Assembly (NCBI GenBank): GCA_002437105.1
Contig: DJOB01000006.1
Coordinates: 294,686-358,685 of the forward strand
Direction of reading: 5' to 3'
Length of the DNA stretch: 64,000 bases
Source: Caryophanales bacterium UBA6449
GTDB taxonomy: Bacteria; Bacillota_I; Bacilli_A; RFN20; CAG-288
Of this stretch, positions 16,728 to 26,495 are shown piece by piece. Under the pieces are notes generated by a model. That model was given only the letters and a program-made list of their open reading frames with translations, ran no database searches and was not told the DNA's origin. Every line of letters begins with the position of its first letter. Position 1 is the first letter of the stretch. The position numbers and the translations under genes were made by a program.

Positions 16728-18153
16728 TAAGAATAGCCATGCTCTTTACGATCCTACTGCGGGTGCTGAGGAGAGGAGAGCAGAATACGAGTTTAGGGAT
16801 AATATCAAACCTATTCTCGCTACTGAACCTGGATTGACGGAGAAGGTTGTACGGGAGATTTCGCGATATAAGGGTGAGCCGGCGTGGATGCTCGACCTGC
16901 GACTCAAAGGACTGAAGAATTTCCTCGAGCGTCCTCAACCTCATTTCGGACCTAATCTCGATTTTATAAAGTTTGACCAGTATACCTATTTCAATAGGTA
17001 TGCCAACAAGGTCTCCAACACTTGGGACGATGTGCCCGAGACTATCAGGAACACTTTTGAAAAGCTGAAGATACCTGAACAGGAGCGAGCTTTTCTAGCT
17101 GGCGTCAATACTCAGTATGAGTCGGAATCTGTCTATTCATCGATGCTGGACGAGGTGGAGAAGAAGGGAGTGATCTTCCTCGATACGGATACCGCACTGA
17201 AGAGGTATCCCGAGCTGGTCAAGAAGTATTTCGGCACGGTTATTCCTTTCAATGACAACAAATATGCGGCCCTGAATACCGCGGTCTGGTCCGGTGGAAT
17301 ATTCATCTACGTTCCTAAGGGAGTTAAGGTGGAGAAGCCGCTTCAGTCCTACTTCAGAATCAACAATGCACTGACTGGTCAGTTCGAGCGGTCGCTCATC
17401 ATCGTCGATGATGATGCCTCTCTGCATTTTGTCGAGGGGTGTACTGCTCCAGTCTATTCGAAGGATTCGCTTCATGCAGCCGTGGTTGAGATCGTCGTAG
17501 GCAAGAGGGCCAAGTGCCGCTATACCACCATTCAGAACTGGTCTACCAATATCGTCAATCTCGTTACTCAGCGTGCGACCGTCGATGATGATGGCCTGAT
17601 GGAGTGGGTCGATGGAAATATTGGATCGGGGACCAATATGAAGTATCCCTGCTGTGTTCTCAAGGGTGATCGCGCTAAGGGCTCCTGTATCTCAATCGCG
17701 GTAGCTGGAAAGAATCAATACCAGGATAATGGTGCGAAGATGATACACATTGGTCGCGATACATCCTCCACTACAATTTCTAAATCGGTTGTAAAGCAGG
17801 GCGGTCGGGCCAACTTTAGAGGTTTGATATCCATCTCGCCTAAGGCGGTTGGTTCGCGGTCGCATGAGGAGTGCGATACGCTGATTCTCGACGACACCTC
17901 GGCCTCCGATACTATTCCTGACAACATCTGTCTCAACAATGAATCCTACATCGAACACGAGGCAACCGTGTCAAAGCTGAATGAGGAGGACCTCTTTTAT
18001 CTCATGTCGCGCGGTCTCACTCAGGCACAAGCGACTAAGACAATCGTCATGGGATTCATTGAGCCCTTTGCGAAGGAGCTGCCGATGGAGTATTCGGTGG
18101 AGCTCAGTCACCTTCTGGATCTCGATATGGCTAAGGTGGGCAGCGTCGGCTGA
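16720..18153 (+). CDS. sufB: Fe-S cluster scaffold protein SufB
   Basis: SufB is the main cluster-building subunit of SufBCD. The 477 residues are normal length, including the N-terminal domain that this operon's SufD lacks. Recognisable stretches are AVWSGGIFIYVPKGVKVE, TIQNWSTNIVNLVTQRA, SRSHEECDTL and the C-terminal LNEEDLFYLMSRGLTQAQA. The start overlaps sufU, with AAGGAGG upstream. It is the last suf gene; mnmG follows after about 60 bases. Confidence 0.96.
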   Translation: MPDKNSHALYDPTAGAEERRAEYEFRDNIKPILATEPGLTEKVVREISRYKGEPAWMLDLRLKGLKNFLERPQPHFGPNLDFIKFDQYTYFNRYANKVSNTWDDVPETIRNTFEKLKIPEQERAFLAGVNTQYESESVYSSMLDEVEKKGVIFLDTDTALKRYPELVKKYFGTVIPFNDNKYAALNTAVWSGGIFIYVPKGVKVEKPLQSYFRINNALTGQFERSLIIVDDDASLHFVEGCTAPVYSKDSLHAAVVEIVVGKRAKCRYTTIQNWSTNIVNLVTQRATVDDDGLMEWVDGNIGSGTNMKYPCCVLKGDRAKGSCISIAVAGKNQYQDNGAKMIHIGRDTSSTTISKSVVKQGGRANFRGLISISPKAVGSRSHEECDTLILDDTSASDTIPDNICLNNESYIEHEATVSKLNEEDLFYLMSRGLTQAQATKTIVMGFIEPFAKELPMEYSVELSHLLDLDMAKVGSVG

Positions 18154-18212
18154 TTCTAGTGCGCTGCGGCTTTCTAAGCTGCTATATAGTTATTCGATTC
18201 TTATGGGGGCAG

Positions 18213-20099
18213 ATGATGGAAGATCGAGATTTTGATGCGATCATCGTCGGCGGTGGGCATGCGGGAACGGAAGCTGCCTCGGCTTTGGCGAGGATGGGCT
18301 TTAAGACTTTGATGCTATGCTTGAATCTGGACAAGATAGCTAATCTGCCGTGCAATCCTTCCATCGGTGGTTCGGCCAAGGGTATCGTGGTTCGCGAGAT
18401 CGATGCTCTGGGCGGTATCGAGGGAAAGCTAGCTGATCGCTGCTGCCTTCAGATGAAGGTTCTCAATCTTTCGCGTGGTCCCGGCGTCTGGTCGATGCGC
18501 GCTCAGGTCGATAAGCTCGATTATCCGAAGGCGGTCAAGGAAGAGATACTGTCGACTCCCGGTCTTCAAGTCCGCGTGGCTCAGGCCACCGATCTCTTCA
18601 GGCGAGAGGATGGCTCGATCGGGGGAGTGATCCTGGAGGATGGCACGCGGATATCTTCTCGCACTGTCATCCTCTGTACGGGGACTCATATGGAAGCGAC
18701 CAATCTCCGGGGACATACGAGCGTTTCAGCCGGCCCGGATGGCGAGCCTCCTTCCCATGGTATTTCGGCTGCGTTGGAAAGGATGGGAATCAAGCTTTTT
18801 CGGTTGAAGACTGGGACGCCTCCTAGAATCAAAAGGAGCAGCATCGATTTTTCTAAGCTCGCAGTTCAGAAGGGAACACCCGGTTTTTGGGCTTTCTCTT
18901 CCGACACTAAGCAGATGATTCCTTACGAGGATCAGATCGACTGCTATCTTACCTATACGACGCCCGTGACTCATCAGATCATCCGTGATCACCTGAAGGA
19001 TTCCGCTATGTATGGCGGTCTAGTAAAGGGAGTCGGTCCCCGATATTGCCCTTCGATCGAGGATAAGGTGGTGAGGTTCGCCTCTCATCCTCGCCACATG
19101 CTCTTTGTGGAACCTGAGTCCCGGCATACCGATTCTATGTATCTGCAGGGCTTTTCCACTTCGATGCCGGAAGATATTCAGGTTCAGATGGTTCATTCTC
19201 TACCTGGCTTTGAACAGGCTGAATTCTTGAAGTATGCGTATGCGATCGAATACGATGCTATCGCCCCTCTCCAGATGGAGAAGTCGATGATGATCCGCAT
19301 GGTTCCCGGACTCTTTTGCGCTGGTCAGATCGTCGGGACTTCGGGCTATGAGGAAGCGGCGGCGTTGGGTTTGATCGCCGCTATCAATGCGGCTAGATAT
19401 ATGCGGCATGAGAATCCTTTTATCCTTCGTCGCGACCAGGCGTATATCGGGGTCATGATCGATGATCTGATGACCAAAGGGAGCAATGAGCCTTATAGGC
19501 TTCTCTCCTCTCGGTCGGAATATCGTCTCTTGACCAGATCCGATAATGCGGAGGACAGGCTGCTCGAGATCGGTTATAGATTGGGCTTGAATAGCCAGTC
19601 CCGATATGAAGCTTTCTTAGAGAGAAAGAATGAGTACCATGCGGCGGAAGAGACGCTGAAGTCAACGCGTTTGAGTAATAACTCTGATGTCGCTAAGTAC
19701 ATAGAGGGTTTGGGATATCCCACTCCGGTGGCTGGCACCACGCTGTATGACCTGTTGAAGCGGAAGGATGTTACCTATGAAGGCCTTAAAGAGGTCTGTT
19801 CCTCTCTTCCTTCTGTTCCACATAGTGTGGGTCAGAGGATCGAGATCGACTGTAAGTATGAGGGGTATATCGCTCTAGAGAGCGAGGAGATCGAGCGCAC
19901 CAAAGCCTATGAGAATCTTGAGCTGCCCCGCGATATCGATTATTCCCAGGTGGATGGACTGTCTTTGGAGTGCCGGGAAAAGCTGAATAAGTTTCATCCG
20001 GCTACGGTGGGAGAGGCCTCGAGAATAGTCAACGTGCATCCTGCTGATATCGATCTACTCGTTTATTATGTGCGGAAAGTCTGGAATAAAAACGATTAG
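18213..20099 (+). CDS. mnmG: tRNA uridine 5-carboxymethylaminomethyl modification enzyme MnmG
   Basis: MnmG (GidA) is an FAD protein that, with MnmE, modifies the wobble uridine of several tRNAs. The FAD site is IIVGGGHAGTEAA, followed by NLPCNPSIGG, GTHMEA, PSIEDKV and GTSGYEEAAALGLIAAINAAR, all characteristic. From the ATG at 18213 or 18216 the protein has about 628 residues, the normal size; the longer open frame from 18159 adds an unlikely hydrophobic leader. MnmE was not found in the window. Confidence 0.96.
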   Translation: MMEDRDFDAIIVGGGHAGTEAASALARMGFKTLMLCLNLDKIANLPCNPSIGGSAKGIVVREIDALGGIEGKLADRCCLQMKVLNLSRGPGVWSMRAQVDKLDYPKAVKEEILSTPGLQVRVAQATDLFRREDGSIGGVILEDGTRISSRTVILCTGTHMEATNLRGHTSVSAGPDGEPPSHGISAALERMGIKLFRLKTGTPPRIKRSSIDFSKLAVQKGTPGFWAFSSDTKQMIPYEDQIDCYLTYTTPVTHQIIRDHLKDSAMYGGLVKGVGPRYCPSIEDKVVRFASHPRHMLFVEPESRHTDSMYLQGFSTSMPEDIQVQMVHSLPGFEQAEFLKYAYAIEYDAIAPLQMEKSMMIRMVPGLFCAGQIVGTSGYEEAAALGLIAAINAARYMRHENPFILRRDQAYIGVMIDDLMTKGSNEPYRLLSSRSEYRLLTRSDNAEDRLLEIGYRLGLNSQSRYEAFLERKNEYHAAEETLKSTRLSNNSDVAKYIEGLGYPTPVAGTTLYDLLKRKDVTYEGLKEVCSSLPSVPHSVGQRIEIDCKYEGYIALESEEIERTKAYENLELPRDIDYSQVDGLSLECREKLNKFHPATVGEASRIVNVHPADIDLLVYYVRKVWNKND

Positions 20100-20409
20100 A
20101 TAATTTAATATGTGATATAAGCAATAATGCTTATTAGATGACATATATTTGTCACTTCCAATTTTGTTTGTTATTGATGTGTATCTGTGCATGCACTCTA
20201 GTTTTCTCTATCTTCGACACTTTGAGATTCGTGTCTCTTGAGGCTTGTCTGTCGCTATTTTGATCTGCCTTAATAATTACTTTTACATAGATAGAAACAG
20301 AAACTTTAATTTACCCTAGGGTTGGCTCTGTGTTGTAAGCGCATTATTCGTCCCGCTGTATATGTTGTTTCTATAATTCTTTCGATAAATAATTGAGGAG
20401 CAGGGCATT
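20100..20409. other. Intergenic region before the LRR lipoprotein gene
   Basis: No gene is seen. TATAAT at 20372-20377 without a clear -35 is the probable -10 of the downstream gene, and GAGGAG lies before its ATG. Short inverted repeats, such as TGACA/TGTCA near 20138-20155, have no evident role. Confidence 0.5.
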
Positions 20410-22851
20410 ATGAGGAAAAAGGGATTTGTTTTAGCGCTGTGTAGTCTTTGTGGTTTGCTTCTTCCTTTGGCCAGCTGTGGTGAATCAACCTCGGTCGATT
20501 CTTCGACGGTCAGCACCGGGATCTCATCTTCGGAGTCTAGTTCTTCTGTGAGCCAGGATTCCGAGTCGGATCTCGGTACCGTGACGGTTGAATATCGGGA
20601 TGATGCCGGAAATGTCCTTGAGACTTTCGCTTGGCATCAGGCTTCGGAAGAGCAGCCTACATACGATCTCACCCAGCCTACTAAGGCGGCTGATGAGAAT
20701 TATTACTATGTCTTTAAAGGATGGAAGAGGGATTTCAGCATCACCGATAGGATCGTCTATGTGGCTGAATTCGAGGCTATAGATTACAAGTCCGAGGACA
20801 ATTGGTCCTGGGGTTTCGTCTATTCTTCCAGCAATAGTTCCAAGATTGTAGGCTTACAACTCTATGGTTTCTACGATAGCACCAAGAGCATCACGGAGCT
20901 GACTATACCCAGCGAGATATATTACAAAGGCGTGAAGTATCCCGTCCTTGTTCTGGGGAGCGGCTGCATTCAGTCTCAGACTCTGAAGGTGATCAATATC
21001 CCTGCCAGCGTCAACAAGATCGATCCTAACTTCATCATGAATTACTATTCGCAGGAGGTTAGTGAGATCAACGTCGACAGCGACAATCAGACCTATAAGT
21101 CTGTGGATGGAGTCGTCTATTCCAAGGATGGCAAGACCTTGGTCAAGGTGCCTTTCTGCTGGCACAATGAGGACTACATTCTTCCTTCCGAGGTCGAGAA
21201 GATCGGTGACTCCGCTCTAGCTAGCACGGTCGCGTTTAGGAACTTTGCGACTGCGACCGATTCGCATCTCACGGTGATCGGTGAGCAGGCGTTTGCTGGT
21301 TCGTTGGTAAGGACCCTCTATCTGCCGGAAGGATTGACCACGATCAAGAATCGCGCTTTTTGGCTCTGTGATTCTCTGCAGGTGGTCGAGATACCTTCAA
21401 CCTTTGTGGATGATGGTTCATTCCTGCAGTTTGCATCCTGTGAAAATATCAATACTGTAACTTTCAGGGAGGGGACGGGTAATTCTGGTGTTACCACTAT
21501 CTCCGATAGTATGTTCCAAGGATGTGATCTCTTGGCTTCGGTCGTTTTCCCTAAGACTCTGAAAGAGATTAAGGCGGGAGCTTTTAGCGGTTGCAGCAGG
21601 ATCAAAGGAATCTATCTGCCGGAGGGGTTTGAGAAGATCGATGAGAGAGCCTTCTATGAGACCAGTGCTTTCTGTGTCGATATCCTGGGCGATAATCTTT
21701 CGGACAATGCCTTCGATAACCCCACTAGTAAATTCAATCTGCCCAGCACGGTAACGACTATCGGTAGCTATGCTTTTGGGTCTACGAGTATAGTTGGAAC
21801 TGTCAACATCCCCGCCAAACTTACCAGCCTCGATCCGCAAGCTTTTGTTGGCGATGCCTCGATAGATGGGTATTCTGTGGCTGAGGGGAACAAAGTTTAT
21901 GCGAGCAAGGACGGAGCGCTGTATTCTGCTGATCTCACTTCGCTGTTAGCTTATCCCACGGGGCGGAGCGGTGTCGTCACCATCCCGGATGGAGTCAAAA
22001 CTATCGGTACCTATGCATTGGCTTCCAACAGCAATCTGAGGGAAGTAAAGTTCTCCTCCAGCGTTCAGACGGTAGCCTCCTATGCTTTCTTTGGAAACTC
22101 TAATCTAGTCAGCGTCACCTTCAATGAGGGATTGAAGGAGATCGGTGTTTCGGCGTTTAGCTCCTTAACCAGTCTCGAGAATATATCCTTCCCGTCAACT
22201 CTGACCGATATCGGCAATAATGCTTTCGCTGATGATACATCCCTAAAGACTATTTCCTGGGGTGGAGTCACGACGATCGGCAGCTCGGCTTTCACCAATT
22301 GTTCGGCTCTGACCAGTCTGGATTTCTCGAAGTCCAAGGTTATCGACATCGCTGGATTTGCCTTCTATGGCTCTAACAATACTTATACGAGCATCGATTT
22401 TGGTGATCGGACCTATCACAGTATCGGCAACTATGCTTTTAGCTCTGCTTATGTGAAGGATGTCGTGGCCCCGGTGATCTCGGGGTCCTCGCAGGATCCT
22501 GCGATGTTTGGTGGATTATCCAATCTAGTCTCGCTCGATCTAGGAAATATGGTCTTGAAGAGTCTGCCCTACGGCTTTGATGGTAATTCTAAGGAACTCA
22601 CTAAGTTGGTGATCCCCAGCAGCGTTACCTCGATTCCTGAGTATCTTTCTCTCGGTAGCCATCCTAAATTGACTCAGGTCGATTTCCGCGGGACGAAGGC
22701 CCAGTGGAATGAATTGATCAGCGGCATGTTAGAGAAGAATAAGGCTGCGAACTTCTTCGGTAGCAACACTCAGATCACTAAGGTCGTTTGCGCGGATGGT
22801 GAGGTGGCGGTTACTCATTCTTCGACTGGTGATTCATCTAAGGTGCAGTAG
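20410..22851 (+). CDS. BspA-type leucine-rich repeat lipoprotein
   Basis: A cell-surface protein of 813 residues. The lipobox LASC places the lipid anchor at Cys23, followed by a Ser-rich linker to about residue 55. A short beta domain (about 58-118; VTVEYRDDAGNVLETF ... YVFKGWKRD) resembles InlB B-repeats. Then come many LRR_5 (BspA-like) repeats built on patterns such as LTIPSEI, IPASVNKI, ILPSEVEKIGDSA, LYLPEGLTTIKNRAF and VTIPDGVKTIGTYAL. A KAQWNELISG segment near the end is common in this family. Such proteins often bind host or other bacterial surfaces; the ligand here is unknown. It is monocistronic. Confidence 0.9.
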   Translation: MRKKGFVLALCSLCGLLLPLASCGESTSVDSSTVSTGISSSESSSSVSQDSESDLGTVTVEYRDDAGNVLETFAWHQASEEQPTYDLTQPTKAADENYYYVFKGWKRDFSITDRIVYVAEFEAIDYKSEDNWSWGFVYSSSNSSKIVGLQLYGFYDSTKSITELTIPSEIYYKGVKYPVLVLGSGCIQSQTLKVINIPASVNKIDPNFIMNYYSQEVSEINVDSDNQTYKSVDGVVYSKDGKTLVKVPFCWHNEDYILPSEVEKIGDSALASTVAFRNFATATDSHLTVIGEQAFAGSLVRTLYLPEGLTTIKNRAFWLCDSLQVVEIPSTFVDDGSFLQFASCENINTVTFREGTGNSGVTTISDSMFQGCDLLASVVFPKTLKEIKAGAFSGCSRIKGIYLPEGFEKIDERAFYETSAFCVDILGDNLSDNAFDNPTSKFNLPSTVTTIGSYAFGSTSIVGTVNIPAKLTSLDPQAFVGDASIDGYSVAEGNKVYASKDGALYSADLTSLLAYPTGRSGVVTIPDGVKTIGTYALASNSNLREVKFSSSVQTVASYAFFGNSNLVSVTFNEGLKEIGVSAFSSLTSLENISFPSTLTDIGNNAFADDTSLKTISWGGVTTIGSSAFTNCSALTSLDFSKSKVIDIAGFAFYGSNNTYTSIDFGDRTYHSIGNYAFSSAYVKDVVAPVISGSSQDPAMFGGLSNLVSLDLGNMVLKSLPYGFDGNSKELTKLVIPSSVTSIPEYLSLGSHPKLTQVDFRGTKAQWNELISGMLEKNKAANFFGSNTQITKVVCADGEVAVTHSSTGDSSKVQ

Positions 22852-22874
22852 ATAGGTAGACCTACATCTAAGAT

Positions 22875-22906
22875 AAAGGCCTAGAGGATTGAACCTCTAG
22901 GCCTTT
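22875..22906. terminator. Long perfect hairpin between convergent genes
   Basis: AAAGGCCTAGAGG pairs perfectly with CCTCTAGGCCTTT (13 bp, 6-base loop). T-runs are poor on both sides, but the position between the plus-strand lipoprotein gene and the minus-strand ABC permease gene suggests a bidirectional terminator. Confidence 0.7.
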
Positions 22907-22984
22907 ACTTCTAATGGAGTTTATATCGCCTTTTAATCAGTCTTGAAGCGAGACTGAATTTTGTTTAGTCCGATCGATGGAAGA

Positions 22985-23914
22985 TCAGTTATTCACCTTC
23001 TTCTTATTGAGATTTAAGCTGAAATTGCGATACTTCAAGACAGCACAGCCGATGTATATCGCTAGGAAAAGAAGGATACCTAACAGCATGGTAAGATACA
23101 TAGCCCAGACGGGTACATCGTGGGAGAAGAATTTGAGGCTGAAATCCATACTCTCTTTGAACATATCGAGCGATTCACCCGATATACCCTTTTCTTGTAG
23201 AGCTCTTACAACGCCGGACAGCGCATGTCTTCTCAGCAGACATGTTCCGTAGGTTCCAGGCAGGAACATGAAGAAATTTCTCAGTCCCGAAGAGAAGGTG
23301 TTTAGCGGCATATAGGCTCCGCAGACAAAGCCGTATCCCGCTGAGACGATCGTTCCGACGCAGGATATCTGCCCTTCGGTTCTCAGGAAGAAATTGATGG
23401 CGGAAGACATGGCACTTCCGAAGGCGGATAGCAGGAAGATGTCGGAGATAAGGAGGAAGACATCTCCGGCTGTCAGGAGCCAACCGGTGATCACTACATA
23501 TATTAAGCCAGCCGCTAGTGCGATGAGGTTGACTATGAGGGTCGAGATCCAGGTGGCGAAGAAGTAAGACAGCTGCAGAGTCGATCTCTTTACGGGGGAC
23601 ACCATAAAATCGTTCACGACTTTCTTCACCTTATCCTCGGACATCAATACGTTAGAGCAGAAGGCTACAGTGATGCAGCAGACGGCCAATATGGATGAGA
23701 CGATCTGTCCCGAGACAGCCGGTTTGATTATGTCATCCCCGAGATTGACACCCGCGGGGATGTAACTAGTAAATGTTCTTTCGTAGATACCTGCCAAAAA
23801 GGTGCCGTATAGGACCAGGAGGATGATGGGTGTGATCATCGAAGCGAAAAACATACCTTTGTCGGTGAAGAAGACTTTGATGTTTCTCTTAGTGAGGTAA
23901 AGGAAAGTTTTCAT
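22985..23914 (-). CDS. ABC-2 type exporter permease
   Basis: This 309-residue membrane protein has six predicted spans and the ABC-2 architecture: a basic N-terminus, MFFASMITPIILLVLYGTFLAG, a large first external loop, and TEGQISCVGTIVSAGYGFVCGAYMPL near the fourth span. It would form the pore of an exporter with the ATPase encoded just upstream. The ribosome site GGAAGGAGG lies within the end of the ATPase gene. The substrate (drug, antibiotic or lipid) cannot be told. Confidence 0.85.
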   Translation of the reverse strand: MKTFLYLTKRNIKVFFTDKGMFFASMITPIILLVLYGTFLAGIYERTFTSYIPAGVNLGDDIIKPAVSGQIVSSILAVCCITVAFCSNVLMSEDKVKKVVNDFMVSPVKRSTLQLSYFFATWISTLIVNLIALAAGLIYVVITGWLLTAGDVFLLISDIFLLSAFGSAMSSAINFFLRTEGQISCVGTIVSAGYGFVCGAYMPLNTFSSGLRNFFMFLPGTYGTCLLRRHALSGVVRALQEKGISGESLDMFKESMDFSLKFFSHDVPVWAMYLTMLLGILLFLAIYIGCAVLKYRNFSLNLNKKKVNN

Positions 23915-23916
23915 AG

Positions 23917-24828
23917 TTAGAATCCTCCTTCCAGATTCTTGCCGGTCGCGGCTAGGAATACATCGTCCATCTTGCCTTTGGTTATCTCGAAGTCCGTAAA
24001 GATATCCGGGTGCTCGACGATGAGGCGCTTAGCTTCATCCGTATTCTTTACCTCTATCCGTATCGTATCTTTAGTTTTCGTGTAGGGCAGATCCAGTTTT
24101 TTGATCTCTTCTTCGTCAAACTTATATAGGACGATGAAATCACCCGTATATTCATTCTTGAGATCGAGAGGGGTTCCTTCCGCTACTATCTTTCCCTTAT
24201 CTAGAATTACAACATAGTCTGCGTCGCTGACCTCTTCCATGTAGTGCGTGGTCAGGAATATGGTTACGCCTTTCTCCTTGCGATACCAATCGATGACTTC
24301 CCAGAGGTGCTTTCGAGTCTGAGGATCCAATCCAGTCGTAGGTTCATCCAGGATCAGAATCTTAGGATCTTGGATCAGGGCGCGGGCGACATCTATTCTT
24401 CTCCGCTGTCCACCGGATAATTTCCCGACTGGACGCTTTAGCAGATCTTCAAAGTGGAGGATGGTCGATAGCTCTTTGAGTCTCTTTTTGAATTCTTCTC
24501 CATAGATCTTGTACAAGGCGGCGCGTGATTCCAGATTATCTTTCACCTTTAGACTGTAGTCTAATACGGAGTCCTGAAAGACAACGCCGATCTCTCTGCT
24601 GATCGGAAGGAAGCCGTGATCGATATTTTTCCCGTCGATGATCACCGTTCCAGAATCCTTCCTGTTGATGCCAGTCATGATGGAGATCGTTGTGCTCTTG
24701 CCTGCGCCGTTGATTCCTAAGAAGGCGAAGAACTCACCTTTTTTCACGTGGAAAGTCAGGTCATCTACGGCATGAACATCCTTATAGTATTTTTTTAGAT
24801 TTTTTATTTCGATTATATTGTCACCCAT
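23917..24828 (-). CDS. ABC exporter ATPase, DrrA-like
   Basis: The 303 residues carry Walker A GINGAGKSTT, Q-loop GVVFQDSVLD, signature LSGGQRRRIDVARAL, Walker B ILILDEPTTGLDP and switch His in FLTTHYMEE. The C-terminal domain (VEHPDIFTDFEITKGKMDDVFLAATG) is typical of drug or daunorubicin-type exporters. It is first in a two-gene minus-strand operon with the ABC-2 permease. A palindrome at 24890-24905 lies upstream. Confidence 0.9.
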   Translation of the reverse strand: MGDNIIEIKNLKKYYKDVHAVDDLTFHVKKGEFFAFLGINGAGKSTTISIMTGINRKDSGTVIIDGKNIDHGFLPISREIGVVFQDSVLDYSLKVKDNLESRAALYKIYGEEFKKRLKELSTILHFEDLLKRPVGKLSGGQRRRIDVARALIQDPKILILDEPTTGLDPQTRKHLWEVIDWYRKEKGVTIFLTTHYMEEVSDADYVVILDKGKIVAEGTPLDLKNEYTGDFIVLYKFDEEEIKKLDLPYTKTKDTIRIEVKNTDEAKRLIVEHPDIFTDFEITKGKMDDVFLAATGKNLEGGF

Positions 24829-25136
24829 CTAACTGGTTCCTTTCATAATCTTTTGCTCTTTTGTGTTTTTATTTATACACGAAAAGGATTTTACCATAGG
24901 GTAAATGCATATTTGGTATTTAGAAGGGCAAAGCAGCAATAATTTACATGTCCTTAACAATTGGCATAAAGAAATATCTGATCTCTTTATTTTCGATATT
25001 TTTATTAAAAAAAGATTTCATCAGTCTTGCAATCGTAAGATAAAATTGTGGTTTGCTGATAGATTTTCGATGACGATTTTAGATATTTTGAAGTTTGCTG
25101 ATTTTATTTGTCATCGATATTCATCTCTATTTTTAT
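24829..25136. other. A/T-rich intergenic region
   Basis: No gene is supported. TTTACC-ATAG-GGTAAA at 24890-24905 is a perfect 6-bp inverted repeat close to a TATAAA (minus strand, near 24875), so it may be an operator for the exporter operon. A 91-codon frame at 24905 has no ribosome site or recognisable features. Confidence 0.45.
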
Positions 25137-26426
25137 CTAAATATATAGAGCTAGAATTGATATTAAAAATGTCGGAATAGAAATTATCGACCCATAAAGA
25201 CAGAATTTTGCGTAGGAGAAGTTTATCTGGTGCTCCTTTAAAATGCTCATCCACATCATGCCGGCTAGAGCGCCGATAGGGGTCAGTATCGCTCCCAAGT
25301 TGCTGGAGATTATCACGGCATAGAGGGCTTGATTGCTGGCCTGACCCAAGGTGAGCAGATCGCCGAATAGGACAGACATGGGAAGATTGTTCATGATGTT
25401 CGAAAAGAGGAATGAAGATAGGCCGTAGCTCCAAACCTGATCGAATCGATTCAGAAAGTCCACAAGTTTTTCACTGGCTCCTGAGATGGAGAGGCTCATC
25501 ACGATTCCGAACATCGACAGAAGGAAAGGAGCAAGGGTAAAAGGGAGTCCTTTGAGTGCGGACAGCAACAGTGTTGGCTTCTCTTTCTTTGCCAGCGATG
25601 AGATGAGGATGATTAGAATCAGGATGATCGCTCCGGCTCCGGCGAAGATCCACATCGGTAGATCTATGTATGAACTGATGGCCATCAGGATTGTGACGGC
25701 GATCAGGATGGTTAAGGAGACGAAAAAGATCGGTCTATCTTTTATTTTCTCGATGCTTACTTCTACATCTAGTTTATCTTTGAGCATTCTGCGAAAGAGA
25801 AGGTACATGATGATTAAAGATACTAGTGCAGAGAACAGGGTGGGTAGAGCCATGTGGAGAAAATAGCCGCCGAAATCGATATTGAATTCGGAGGCGAGAT
25901 AGACGTTGGTAGGATTTCCGAAGATGAAGAGCATGGACCAGGTATTGGCTGCGACGAATTCACAGATTAGATAGGGGATGGGATTTATCTTCGCATCCTT
26001 CGCGAAGAAGAGGATGAACGGGGTGAAGGTGATCACTACGATGTCGTTGGAAGTGAACATGGTTAGAAATCCGCATAGACCATATAGGAAGAAAAATAGA
26101 ATCTGCTGTGAATCCTTGGCCTTCATGACCATTCGGCTGGCTAGATAGGAAAAGAAATTCAACCTATCCAAAACGGTTGAGATGAAAGTCATCGAAAAGA
26201 AGAGGACGAGTATCTCCAGAGGGTTCATCTTGCTGTCTTTTGCCAGCCCGGAGAAATACTTGTCAAAGGGAAGCGCTCCGCTTATCAATAGGATTAGAAG
26301 ACCTAGAAGAGGGGCGAGATAAAAGGTCGAGAAGGAATGACCGTGAATAGTTATCTTGGGAAAGAACAGAAGGAGGACGAGCATTCCTAAAATCGCTAGG
26401 ATCGCAGTTACAACCGGTAGTACCAT
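25137..26426 (-). CDS. ArsB/NhaD-type ion transporter
   Basis: A 429-residue, roughly 11-12-span membrane protein. The paired sequences TMFTSNDIVVITFTPF and FSNIMNNLPMSVLF, each in the middle of one half, with GAILTPIGALAGMMW near the end, are the hallmarks of the IT superfamily (ArsB, CitM, NhaD). It could export arsenite or move Na+ or organic anions; no arsR or arsC lies nearby, so arsenite export is not favoured. No good ribosome site is seen before the ATG, so the start is uncertain. Confidence 0.8.
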   Translation of the reverse strand: MVLPVVTAILAILGMLVLLLFFPKITIHGHSFSTFYLAPLLGLLILLISGALPFDKYFSGLAKDSKMNPLEILVLFFSMTFISTVLDRLNFFSYLASRMVMKAKDSQQILFFFLYGLCGFLTMFTSNDIVVITFTPFILFFAKDAKINPIPYLICEFVAANTWSMLFIFGNPTNVYLASEFNIDFGGYFLHMALPTLFSALVSLIIMYLLFRRMLKDKLDVEVSIEKIKDRPIFFVSLTILIAVTILMAISSYIDLPMWIFAGAGAIILILIILISSLAKKEKPTLLLSALKGLPFTLAPFLLSMFGIVMSLSISGASEKLVDFLNRFDQVWSYGLSSFLFSNIMNNLPMSVLFGDLLTLGQASNQALYAVIISSNLGAILTPIGALAGMMWMSILKEHQINFSYAKFCLYGSIISIPTFLISILALYI

Positions 26427-26495
26427 ATGTGGTGAAACTCTTTTTAGAGCGAAAAATCGAATCTATTCGGACGATCTCGATCTGATCTGTCCGAG

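Noticed and set aside
25137..26426. Arsenic resistance operon
   Set aside because: Only an ArsB-like fold is present; no arsR, arsA or arsC nearby, so the substrate is left open.
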